The notes beneath the pieces were generated by a model, which was not told the origin of the DNA, ran no database searches, and worked only from the letters and a program-made list of their open reading frames with translations. Position numbers and translations under genes: made by a program. A stretch of 64,000 bases of DNA from Candolleomyces eurysporus (lineage: Eukaryota > Basidiomycota > Agaricomycetes > Agaricales > Psathyrellaceae). Of this stretch, positions 46,694-57,011 are shown in pieces. The number at the start of each line of letters is the position of its first letter. Within the stretch, counting starts at the first letter, position 1. The stretch spans positions 1 through 64,000 of the forward strand of contig JANBPK010000868.1 of NCBI GenBank assembly GCA_027579435.1, written 5' to 3'.

Positions 46694-46918
46694 TCAGATG
46701 CCGCCAATACCTACCCCATTGACCTGTAGCCGTGTTACCACCTCGTTTGCTTGCGCGGGATAACGATGGGAGTTGGATGGGAGACCATGACTCGACGAAG
46801 GGAAGGTCGATCGTCGCAATTCTCGGCGTCGGTTAGTGAATTCAAAAATGGCTGTATCACTAACCTTCAAAGGACGTTCCCACTGTGCACCTTTATTTCT
46901 TGCAACTTGGGCCAGCAT
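46694..46918 (-). pseudogene. 3'-end relic of a seventh F-box family copy
   Basis: The translated fragment VSDTAIFEFTNRRREL matches the conserved family block ISDxAIFNFIRGRRxL. After it the positions of the downstream part are also kept (VVTRLQVNGVGIGGI against VVAMLRERGVNTGDM). Nothing upstream resembles an F-box or solenoid, so only the last 70 codons remain. Orientation and order continue the minus-strand array. Confidence 0.65.
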
Positions 46919-47414
46919 CCTCGGCCCATAGAGCGTTGACCATCTGGTAGTGGCTCAACGGATAATCCAGTCAGTACTGGAACGCTCGCTGTGGGATTTC
47001 CACCAATTCTTTGGCTACTACAGGCTCCAATTCTTGCTGCGGCACTTCCAAGAACCTCCAGAGCTCAACCTTTCCTGTATGAGAGAAGCGGTGGTTTTGA
47101 TTAAGATACATATGAGGCAAAGGTAGACTCCATGTTGCCGAAGTGGGATTGTGCATCAGCCTCCATTGTTTGTGTCATTAGCACGCCAGGTCCACTGTCG
47201 AGGCGCCAATTCTGAAAAAATTATGAATGTGGCTAGAGGACAACACTTCCAAGCACATCGGTATATACGGATCACAATGGACGTTGACGGTGCATGGAGA
47301 CTGGCCGCGGCTTCACCGGCTGCATGTCGCCACAGCAGTGCTTTGAGCCAACATGCCAACTCTATATATTGCCCTGGGCTAGTATTTCATTTTACAGCCC
47401 CCTCTTTGAGTAAA
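46919..47414. other. Intergenic with TATA box for the gene at 47415
   Basis: CTATATATTG at about 47363-47372 lies some 45 bp before ATG 47415. The open frame extends upstream to 47151, but the TATA box falls inside that extension, so the shorter start is preferred. Confidence 0.45.
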
Positions 47415-47933
47415 ATGTCGGCCTATAGCTCCGAGTCTCAAAACAGCTTTACCAGTGTGGCATGGGACGATATTCCTCCCCCACCTGGGACTGCCAAGCT
47501 ACTATTCATGGACACGCTCCTTCATACGTATCCACTTACGCAAGAAATATACAATGCTACAGAGTACACTAGCGACATAGGTGTAGTCGAGAAGCATTTT
47601 ACGTGGCTATGGGAGGAGCTTCCTGAATGGGAGAGACAATGCTGGATCGACGAACATTATAGGGTTTCATTACTCTACCAGGAGATGTACCCCGACTGGG
47701 AGCGAAACCCTTGGGCATCCCAGTCGATCATTCGACTCAGTCCAGAAGAAGAAATGGAGAAACAGATTCAAGATGCGCTCCGCCCTTACCCACTGGAATG
47801 GTTCAAAGCCACCGTTCGGATAGATTCCATTGAGGGCTTTGATGGAGAGTACGATGGAACCTTCATGGAGGTGCGGCTTTGGCTCGCCTCGATTAACCCA
47901 CAAATTTTTCTAAGATACAACCACAGACCTTGA
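47415..47933 (+). CDS. Short orphan with HMG-box-like segment, 172 aa
   Basis: The intronless frame starts MSAYSSESQNSFTSVAW, 45 bp behind a TATA box. Residues about 30-100 resemble a diverged HMG box: FMDTLLHTYPL at the helix 1 position, then VVEKHFTWLWEELPEWERQCW (here split as VVEKHFTWLWEEL and PEWERQCW), then YQEMYPDWERNPW where HMG boxes have a helix 3 followed by P-[DE]-[YW]. The C-terminal part (EEEMEKQIQDALRPYP, EVRLWLASINPQIFL) is unassigned. The HMG relation is an inference from pattern only; without it the gene is simply an orphan. Confidence 0.55.
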   Translation: MSAYSSESQNSFTSVAWDDIPPPPGTAKLLFMDTLLHTYPLTQEIYNATEYTSDIGVVEKHFTWLWEELPEWERQCWIDEHYRVSLLYQEMYPDWERNPWASQSIIRLSPEEEMEKQIQDALRPYPLEWFKATVRIDSIEGFDGEYDGTFMEVRLWLASINPQIFLRYNHRP

Positions 47934-48158
47934 GCTCGTCATTGACAGGCCTCTATGACCCTTCTCAAACTCGCTATGGCAGAGCGACCGTGAGCCATTG
48001 AATCGAGTTAGAGCTCAACTATGACCTCATCGGTACGATTCTGCAATGTCCGTATGGGCCTCATTTCTATATATTGCATATATTCAATTCCGAATGATTT
48101 GACTCGAATTTTAAGACACGCTAAACATACTGGTATCAATTAAACCAATAGGTTTACT

Positions 48159-50615
48159 TCAAGCCGCTGCTTGATCCATCTTCTCCCTCCATCGCTTCTG
48201 GATCTCAATAGTTTCCAAAAATATTTGGTACTTCGCGTCCAGAATCCTCTTCTCCTTCTCCTTCCCGTTGTTAACACCCGAGCCATCCGACTGAGCCGTC
48301 GAAGGAGGAATCAAAACACCCGGGGGCGTCATTTCGGTCTACATCAAGCATAGTCCATCAGTTCGAAAACCTCACCCACCAAAGCCAAGGTGAAAAGAGC
48401 GCACCATGATATTCCATAAAATTTCCGCCTTGCGTTCGTCTCCCAAACTCTCTTGCTGTTCGCTGACTTCATGCGCCATCCTCCCGAGCATAGCAGCACC
48501 CAAAACCACCGCACTCACCCCAACCCTTCGACTCTCCTTCTTCGCGAAATCCACCTCGGCGTCACTTGCACTGATGACAACCCCCTCCAAAGGTGTGTTA
48601 CTCTTCGAATTGTAGCAAGCATCCGCCAGAAGCCTCATCAAAATGCCGTTCCGAGCCTGGCTTCCGCTAACGTACAGTCTCTGGATCTTATGGCCCTTAG
48701 TATTAAGCTCGTCGACGATCGAACGCGTTTGCAGGGCGATAGCGGTTAGAGTTGCGTGGTACAGAAGTGCGAGGGAGGAAAGCGAGCTGCCGTCGAGTGT
48801 CAGACCGACGATGGAGCCACGCATGCGAGGGTCTGCGATCGGTGACCTGTTTCCTGAACGCATCGACAAATGTCAAATGTTGCGTTTAGTTTGAGGAGAG
48901 GATGAGACCAACCGTGGAAGTCTGGATAGAGGTGGAGATCCTTCGTCAGTTCTGTGTACGTTTCGGCTTTTTTCTCGACTCGCAGATGCTCGAGGGTATC
49001 GTGAAGAACTAGAGAATGACAAAAAGGTTTGTTTGAGTGACATAGGGAAAAGATGGTCGTAGACCCTCACCAGTATAGATATCCTTCCCTTCCTCCTTCG
49101 CCTTTCCGTGCAAGGTATCCTTGGCAGGATGGGTCGAGATAATGTGTTCGATGAGCTCGAAAAACAGAAAGGTTTGTTAAAAGAGACGAGAGACTGTTCG
49201 ATTGACAAACCTGTCCAGTTGCAGATTGTCCACCTTCATTCATCCACCATCCTGGGAATACCGGATCCTGGGGTCGGCAGCTTGAGCATTTTTTTCGGTT
49301 ATTGTAAGAGTGAGTGATGTACCTTATAAGGTCCCCAGATCCCCTCGACAAAGATTCCATCCTTGCTCTACCGCGAGGTTACCTCAACAAATTGTAGGCG
49401 ATACATCTGAAAAATTACCTGAACAATATGGCACGAACTCGTCCCAGCGACAACAGCCAGTCGGTGGCTCGACTCTTCGACAGACGGATGAGGTTCCAAC
49501 GAGTCCCCTGAAGAAGGTGAGGTAAGGCACCGGGCGCCAACCGTCCCCAGCCACCCAGCATACGCATCGATGAGACCACTCCCGGCCGCGATCCCTTCAC
49601 GGAGCCCCAGCTCCTCCGCCGCTTTCTTCGAGAGTCCGTGGCCAACTGGTATACCAGCCGTAAGAATTTCCCCTCCATTGGCTGAGTTGGCAGTTCCTAT
49701 CTGGCCGTATCCTCGTTCGACGAGTTCTCCAAGCCCGATGGTATGGAAGAATTGGTCATCCCACCCAGACTGGTTCGTGCCTGCAAGGAATAGATTTGGG
49801 AGGGAGAATTAAATTGACATAAGCTCATGCACTCACCATCGCTTGTAGACTTCGGAACCACAGAAACGTAAGAGCACTTGCAAGTCAACGAACAGCACGA
49901 CCTCGCGGTATTTCCAGTCGCTCTATACGTCAAATAATCCGGCAAGTCAAAGAACTGGCATCGACTGAACAGTTCTGATTTCATTCGCTTCTTCAGCCAT
50001 AAGATCTTGGGTATCTCCATCTCTAGCTACATATGTCACCTGAATAGTCAGGGCGCGGATATGAATAGGTAGTTCGAATGCAAGCAGACGTACGCTCATC
50101 CGACCACCGACGTAGTCCAGGACGACGGAACCTGTCGCATTAATATTCTCGGCTTCCTTCTCTGCACGATGGTCGGCCCAGAGAATGATATTTCGTTCTC
50201 CATATGCCCCGAGTTCAGATCCCTCAGTGACAGTAACGCCTTTCCCATCAAGATCGGTAACTGCAAGTGAGCATGTAGCGTCGAATCCTATACCCTTCAC
50301 TCGCGCAGCAATATCAGATTCGGCCTTTCCCTGCGCAACAGCGGATCATCAGCACGGTTGCGAAAGTACCAAGGGACAGTACCTCACAGGCGTCTGAGCA
50401 GCAGCACCTTGCAGACAGTCCTTCACAGCAGCACAGATACGACCCCAAATATCATCAGTCGATTGCTCGAAGATGCGATGGTCGGTCGCTGAACGCCAAG
50501 TTCGAATCTCGTACGATGAAGTGTGCAACAGAGTTCCATCTCGTTGTGCAAGAGCAGCACGAACTGATCCCGTTCCGATGTCGATACCGATGTATAACGG
50601 GCCAGAGTCTGACAT
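48159..50615 (-). CDS. FGGY-family carbohydrate kinase
   Basis: ATP-dependent sugar or sugar-alcohol kinase. The start is ATG 50615 ([17 protein letters not shown], the first phosphate-binding loop). The N-terminal domain continues with [23 protein letters not shown] and [10 protein letters not shown], the typical WxDxRA block of FGGY_N. The C-terminal domain holds [22 protein letters not shown] and [19 protein letters not shown], the FGGY_C signature region. The last exon, reached through an intron starting GTGCGC near 48404, encodes [11 protein letters not shown] and the conserved end [17 protein letters not shown], with stop at 48159-48161. Several short introns break the middle (48.9-50.1 kb). 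By layout it belongs to the FGGY/YDR109C (ribulose-type) group; the substrate is not provable from this sequence. Confidence 0.85.
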
Positions 50616-50963
50616 CGTGATGATGATGGTAGTGGATAAAGAAGCGATTGTTCACTCGGCCGAATTCCTCAACATCATGTGGAGTCTGGGGTCGGCTGAA
50701 CCTTGTGACCCAGAATGAGATGCTGATACTCGGAGGGCTGGACGAATCGCAGAGTGACCTCGAACTGCAGATAACTCGCAAACATTGGCATTTTTGGGCA
50801 TGTTCAGTTTTTATTGATGATGCGAGTGTACATATGCCTAGGACATGGAAAGAGAGAAGAAAAAGGCATGACAACTGGACATCTAGTCCGATGATGTTGA
50901 TCGGGCTGAACAGACGGCAAATCAGCAACACTGAAAGATAACCAAGGGATAAGAACCACGCAC

Positions 50964-51411
50964 TGTAGATCAACTGAGCAGAGTGGTGCACAATGCGCTT
51001 GATTTGACCCTCCTTCTCCAAGTGCCTGATGGCGACGCGAGCCAAGGAGCCGTTGACCTTGAGACGTTCGATGAGGATGCTCTGGCTGATGAACTTGAAA
51101 GTGGGGACTTCCTTCAAGATACGGTCGTAGGTGGGCTTGTCAAGGGAGACGGCGTGCTGGGCCTTGTCCTTGACCTTTCCCTTGGACCACTTCTTCTTCT
51201 TTGCGGCTTTTCCGCCCGAAGATACTGCTGCTTTGGCTTTGGCCTATCGAAAACGAGATCATCAGCACTGCGCCCTCCAACCACATCCAAGCCTATGAAA
51301 CCGCATCCAGCCCGAAACTACCGCCGAAGTCGTCCAAAGCACTTTAGATGCACCCCAAGACGTCTCTGCAGCGTCTACGGCAACGATGACTGGCACAGGG
51401 ACACTCACCAT
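50964..51411 (-). CDS. rps25: Ribosomal protein eS25 (RPS25)
   Basis: Small-subunit ribosomal protein. Exon 1 is only the ATG (51411-51409), followed by a 165-bp intron (51408-51244; GTGAGT...CGATAG). Exon 2 starts [19 protein letters not shown] and continues [43 protein letters not shown] and [18 protein letters not shown], the full eS25 signature. Coding reaches at least 50964 (QLIYS); a donor GTGCGT follows. The last few codons must lie in a short exon between 50616 and 50960 that I could not place with confidence. The ATG-only first exon is a known habit of fungal ribosomal protein genes. The gene is divergent to the glucosidase II beta gene, with 192 bp between starts. Confidence 0.9.
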
Positions 51412-51603
51412 TTTGTTTCTGACCGACGGTGAGGAAGGTATCGACGACGACTAATGGCCCTGCAATCTCGCGGAGAGTGCGTGCCTTGTTTGGCTGCCTT
51501 ACGTAATGACATATGATGACACGCAGGAATTGGTCGCGACACGTCGGCGGTGAGGGAAATTGGAATTAAATATTGTCTCTTCCACTTATGTCTATTTAGA
51601 CCA
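51412..51603. promoter_or_regulatory. Bidirectional promoter rps25 / glucosidase II beta
   Basis: Only 192 bp separate the two start codons on opposite strands, so promoter elements must be shared or overlapping. The stretch is without an evident TATA box. Confidence 0.55.
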
Positions 51604-53681
51604 ATGGTATCCTGGCTGTTGTTTCTTCTACCTCTCTCAGTGACCGCGGCTAGTGGTCGCCCAAAGCTCCTCGGCGTACACCCAAGCGCAGTGTCAAAGT
51701 ATACCCCGTCCAAGTCGAATACCTGGACATGTCTCGACGGGTCGAAGCAGATCTCCTGGGACGCGGTCAACGACGACTATTGTGACTGTTCGGATGGTAG
51801 CGACGAGCCAGGTACGTGCACGAGTAATTGGTGTGTCTATTCCAAGTCTGACTTCAGTTCGACAGGAACCAGTGCCTGCTCGAATAGCCGATTTTGGTGC
51901 CAGAATAAAGGTCACATTGGAGCGTACATTCCCAGCTCTAGAGTAGGGGACGGTCTCTGCGGTAGGTCTTTGTCATGCGTTCAAGATGAAAACCTAAACC
52001 ATTATTTAGAGCCTGACTGCTGCGACGGGTCTGACGAGTTGTCCGGAGTCTGTAAAGACAGCTGCAAGGAGGTTGGCGAAGCGTACCGCAAGAAACGTGA
52101 CGAAGAGCTCAAAATCCAGAGGACCGGTGCCAAGATTCGCTCCACGTATATCGCTTTCGCTCACAAAGAGAAGAAGCGTCTCGAGGAACTGGCCGTTTCG
52201 TTAATAAAGCAAATCGCTGTCAAGGAGAAGGAAGTTGAGAAACTGCGCGGTATGTTTCTTGCTTATCCATCTGGTAACCACGAACTCATTGATTGCTTCC
52301 AACAGAACACGCAGAAAGGACCGAATCCCTATCCCAAGCCGCCTTGGAGCACAAGAAACAGTCCCGTTCGTCCCCTCTTTATCCGTCTACTTCATACGTG
52401 TCTGAATTCCCGCGGTTTCTCCAGCTCTCTACCAATCCCTGCTTAACCATAAAAAGGCACTCCAATCCTTGAAACGGGAACATAAGAAGCACGCCGACCG
52501 TGAGAGACAACTCGGAGATGTCCTAGACGCCCTGCGAAGGGGATATAACCCCAATTACCAGGACATGGCTGTCCTAGAGGCCGTCCGTGGATGGGAAGAG
52601 CTGGCTGGTCTGCCCCACATTAACGACGTTAAGAAGGGTGACGGTGAAGAGGGTGAAGCCGTTGAAGAGACTAGAGCACCCAAGCTGGAAGAGCCGGTGG
52701 ACGACGACTTGTGGACTGCCGACGAGCTCGACAACGAGCTGGATGATCTCCTGCAGACCGACTACACTGCCTTGCTGCTGGATCACGAAGAACACATCAA
52801 CGCACCAACTGAGGACTCCATTCGTACGTGGTTGAACAATGCATCTTCTCTCCCATCGTATTGACCATCCACTTCCAGTGTTCAAACTCACGTCTTATCT
52901 TCCGGAGGACTGGCTGCCCCACTACGAAGCTTGGAAAGACAGCTTTGTCGAGTGGCTCGAGACGCTGGGCGTTATCCGACCGGAAAACACCGGAACATCT
53001 TGTTCGTAACTCCCGATTCCGTACTTGGCTACGCTGACTTTCGTTCCAGCTGAGTCTACCCGAGCTCAACAAATTCTCTCTGAAGCCACCGCGGAGCTGA
53101 ACCGCATGAAGAGCGAGCAGGCCCAAGCAGAGTCCGGTGTCACCAAGATCTTCCACCCCGAACACTTTGGTACTCGAGGAGAGTGGAAGAAGCTTGACAA
53201 TACTTGCATCGAGCTCAACTCTGGGGAGTAAGTAATCAGACTAACAACACTTTCAATACCAGGATAAAGCTGACAATATTTTAGCTATGACTACGAACTC
53301 TGCCTGTTCAACGAAGCCAAGCAGAAGCCTACCCGAGGTGGAACTAACTTCAGCTTGGGGTGCGTATTACCGTCATAGACCCTACTACGATATCACTTAC
53401 TCATGATCATCACCCCCCACCGTAGTAAATTCAAGTCTTGGAATCCCGACGCTACACCTGGCTCCCCGGAGTACTACAAGAAACAGGTCTATCAGAATGG
53501 TGCTAGATGCTGGAACGGTCCTGAACGTAGTGTCATCGTCCTCCTTTCCTGCGGGACAGAAAACGCGGTCACCTCGGTCCAGGAACTCGAGAAATGCGAG
53601 TACCAGTACACTGCGACGTCTCCCGCGCTTTGCACTCCCCCAGAAGAGGATAATGGTAATAAGAACCGGGAGGAGCTCTAG
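51604..53681 (+). CDS. gtb1: Glucosidase II beta subunit (PRKCSH/GTB1)
   Basis: This ER luminal subunit helps glucosidase II trim glucose from N-glycans. A signal peptide starts at 51604 (MVSWLLFLLPLSVTAAS). Two LDL-receptor-class-A-like modules follow, DDYCDCSDGSDEPGT and PDCCDGSDE, then a charged coiled coil (AYRKKRDEELKIQR, KEKEVEKLR, LKREHKKHADRERQLG) and an acidic stretch. The C-terminal MRH (mannose 6-phosphate receptor homology) domain holds YELCLFNEAKQKP, QNGARCWNGPERS, LLSCGTENAV and ELEKCEYQY. At least six introns, for example one opening at GTACGTGCAC (51813) and one at GTACGTGG (52825). The protein ends KNREEL, an ER-retention-like tetrapeptide that differs from the usual fungal HDEL. 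Intact. Confidence 0.9.
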
Positions 53682-53870
53682 ATGGTTCTTGGACGGGAAA
53701 TTATCGTATACACGGGCTTGTAGAATCTTGAATGATGAATTGAAGACTTTGTGTTCGTGACCTACATATTGAATTGTTTCTTTCAAAAAGTGTGACATGG
53801 AAGAGGGGAGAGAGGCGCCTACCTGGACAGCCCATGACAGGTGCATCGACTGACAGCGTCAACCACTTCC

Positions 53871-53984
53871 TCAGAAGAACACAGGTCCGTTGCACTCGGC
53901 GGCTCCCTTGACAGTGCTTTGGGAGCCTTGGCTGCCGCTCGTTGAGCTTGACTTGACGCCCTTGTCTCCTTGCTGGGAGCTCAT
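53871..53984 (-). CDS. Candidate 37-residue small protein
   Basis: The open frame starts MSSQQGDKGVKSSST and ends AAECNGPVFF, rich in S, G, Q and K with a single cysteine. Upstream on the same strand is a C/T-rich leader (about 53985-54030) such as fungal promoters have. The frame is too short for standard gene finders, and the composition is like small stress-type hydrophilic proteins. There is no signal peptide. It could be noise. Confidence 0.3.
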   Translation of the reverse strand: MSSQQGDKGVKSSSTSGSQGSQSTVKGAAECNGPVFF

Positions 53985-55045
53985 GGGGCGTGCAAAAGAA
54001 TGCGAGGGGGTTTGAGGACCTCAAGAGAAAGGTCTGAAACAGTTGTATTTGGTGTACTGGCCACCTTTTCAAGCTATGCTAATATCAAGTAGTGTTCGGC
54101 CGATAGACTAATTTGACTAGTGCATCACGATCGGTGTTTCGTTAGTTCTAACTGAACAGTTGGTATACTGATAATCTGAGCTCTACTTCATAACCATTTG
54201 AGCATCGTGGCTAATCAAAGTTGAAAATGACCCGTCCTGGGGGTATATACTCGGCTCCAGGTCATATGAGCCCCTATGAGCGAACTTTCAAGATTTCAAG
54301 ATAGTTTTGCATCAACGAGTCCTGTTGCGAACAGTCTCTTCGTGAGTCTCTTCGGAGGAACAGCGCTTCCCCGATAAGCGCTTCAGCATGCCAAATATGG
54401 TTTCCTCACACGAAGCACCTAGCCTATGAGTTAGCAGGCTACTACGCCGGATCTACACGCATGCTTTGCTCGACCCACACTCTGCCTACCAATGCCAACG
54501 GTGATGCATTGGAACAACTTGGGCAGACCGGTGAGATGTTCGCCCATGTCGTCACTTGTTCGTTTCAACNNCATCATCCCATTCGGCGAGCTATAATTAC
54601 CGGTACCGGTTCCCGACGGCAAGCGCAAACTGTAAAGCCCATTCCGACGGGATCTTAATTTGGTGGCCATGGGGTGACCCAAGACGACTCCTTGTGCCGT
54701 ACCCTACTATGTGTACACGTATCCTCTTTCTGCAACTTCAAACCACACAGGTCAGCCGGTCTCATCCCCTGGTTCCGTCCCCCGCCCGCTTTGATCGTCG
54801 AATGTTACCATGCTGACGCTGCCTCCCTTCGAATGTTCCAAATACATATTCATATGTCATAATATGTCACTGTCGCACTGATCAATGTAATTCAGGAGGT
54901 AGTGTGAGAACACTACACATGTTCAAAAGGCAATGATCGCGGATGTCCCTCGTTAAACGGCACTCAAATAGAATAAGTTGAAGAGTCCCTCGGGCCCCGC
55001 ACCTTACTTCTCGTTTCTCATTTACCCACATCGACGTCGACGACA
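53985..55045. other. Intergenic
   Basis: About 1 kb with no supported gene, N at 54570-54571. The last 150 bp are the upstream region of the acyltransferase gene. Confidence 0.45.
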
Positions 55046-56632
55046 ATGTCTGCTTCCGCGCTCGAGCCTTCCGCATTGTTTCCGCTCACTGCGTTCGACC
55101 GTCTTTTCGAGCGCACTACGTTTGTGACGGGCTGGTTAGTTGAAGGTTTCGTCGACGCCCAGAAGCTGGAAGGGGCTCTACGAGGAGTGACAAATAAATG
55201 GCGTATGCTTGCCGGTCGGGTTCAATCCATCCAAGAGGAAAATGTGAGCAGCTGTAGAAGCCGGAGCGGCTGGTTCTACTATCTTCAAGTTCCTGCTGAC
55301 CTTCATCCCCTCACTAGGCAACTAAGTGGTATATCAGAATACCCCTGGGTCCGCTTCCGTCCGACTACAAAGCCTTCGCACTGACCACTGCAATGTCCGA
55401 GCTCCCTCTCTCAACATACACCTCGATACCAATACCCCAAGTCTCCGCTTCCCTTCCTCCTTCCATGTTCATCCATCAATCGACTCCTCGACAATACACG
55501 GCCTGGGAATCATCCCAGCATCCTCTGACCTGTTGGCACCTCACCTACTTCCCCGCATCCGCGAATAATGGACAGGCATACACCGGAATCGGGTTCGCGC
55601 GGTCCCACGGCATCTTTGATGGGGTCGGCGCTGCATACGTGATGCGGGCGCTTGTCGCAGAGCTAAACGGAGAAGCATGGGTTCCTCCGCCTCTACCGGC
55701 CGAAGGTCTTAACGTTAACCCGTTGGCGCAAGTGCTCAATGAGGAGGAGAAACGGTGCGAGGCTAACCCTTCGAAGGAGCTCCAGGAATACAAAGGTTAT
55801 TCGGCCCTGGGTTTAAGTGGATTCCTCAAGTTGGTTGCATGGCACCTTCGGGAGAAGTGGTGGAACGGTGCAGATCGACGGATCATTCTCTTGCCAAAGG
55901 ATGCATTTGCATACCTCATCGACGGTGTTAAAGACGCTCTTCGGAAGGAAGGCAAACAGGCGGATCATACCACTTCCGGTGACATTCTTGTGGCATGGGC
56001 TTGCAAGGTACGCGCATCGCGGCTACACGGAAGTCCCCATCTGACGACAATCAATTATCTAGACCATCTATGCATCTGGGATTTCCCCCGAAACTCGTGT
56101 ACACTGCTCAAATTTCGCTGCTTTCCGGTCGCTATTGGCAAAAGAACAAACGCCGAGCGATCCCATCGCATCATACACTCACAACGCGTTCATGCCCCTC
56201 CCCTATCCGATCCTCTCCGTAGCCGAAGTTCGCTCATCCACTCTGCACGACCTCACAGACCTCTTCGCCACCTCGAGGCTGGGTCTTTCCAAAGATCACA
56301 TCGTCGCAGCATACAAATTAGTCAAACTGCCCACCCTTCTGTTCCCAAGCCATCCAGACGCGTACGACAGCTTGACAGTTTCTAACGTATCTGCGTCGAG
56401 AATATTGGAATCCGATTGGTCGGCAACTGGGGCGAAGCGAACGCTGTGTGGGTACCGGTATCAGCTTACGCCCACGGAGGTGTTGTTCACCAATGCCATT
56501 TATATTGCTGGGAGGCTGGACGATGGATCCGTCGTTCTAGATGTAGCGTTGACAAAGGTCCGAGTAGCTCTGTTGGAAGAGGAGGTTAAGAAGTTGACGG
56601 CGTCAACTGCCTCCACGGAAACAAAAATCTAG
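55046..56632 (+). CDS. BAHD-type (transferase family) acyltransferase
   Basis: Three exons: 55046-55243, 55318-56007 and 56063-56632, with introns of 74 and 55 bp. The first junction joins SIQEEN to ATKWYIRIPLGPLPSDYK, which restores the family motif W-x-[IV]-R-[IV]-P-L-G. The N-terminus LFPLTAFDRLFERTTFV is typical of fungal members. The catalytic HxxxD motif is SHGIFDGVGAAYV (about 55596-55634). TSGDILVAWACK precedes the second junction, followed by TIYASGISPETRV. These enzymes move an acyl group from acyl-CoA to an alcohol or amine and often serve secondary metabolism. No other biosynthetic genes surround it, so the substrate is open. The plant-type DFGWG motif is not evident (NVSASRILESDWSATG occupies that region), as in many fungal relatives. 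Confidence 0.8.
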
Positions 56633-57011
56633 GAACTGTATAGTATTTGTTCTCCTGCTTGGACATTTGTCCCTAACACCTTGTACTTCTAGTAGTCCCC
56701 TCAATCACAATCACTGCTATTCCACTGCCGTGAGTTTGCCACCGAAATGCAGAGTTTTATTCCGTCAGCGTTTTCACGAAGGATTCTCCAAAGACGGCGA
56801 AGCCGGGCCTTGGCCTTGATCGTTGCTTGACAATTCCACCAGACTGCGCGCGCGCTTTCTTAATCCAGAAAATCAGGCCAGCTTTGTCTTACTAACTTAC
56901 ACAATTATCAACATATCGTACGAGTCGAATATGAGTGCCTTTGGGAATATTCTATTGCAGCTCTCATATTTATTGGAGTAGTTTGGGAGACCCAGAATCC
57001 GTTAAGAGAAG
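56633..57011. other. Intergenic
   Basis: 3' flank of the acyltransferase and promoter of erg2; nothing else recognised. Confidence 0.5.

Noticed and set aside
36197..47933. A mating-type locus because of HMG boxes
   Set aside because: No homeodomain pair, pheromone receptor or CaaX pheromone precursor is present, and basidiomycete mating type is not normally set by HMG genes.
53701..54072. Minus-strand 123-codon frame after glucosidase II
   Set aside because: Composition is basic and repetitive without domain features; it is best explained as noise around the smaller candidate frame at 53871-53984.
55393..56385. Continuation of the acyltransferase frame past 56007 in the raw reading
   Set aside because: The residues after WACK lose family similarity. 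The splice at 56008-56062 restores it in another frame.
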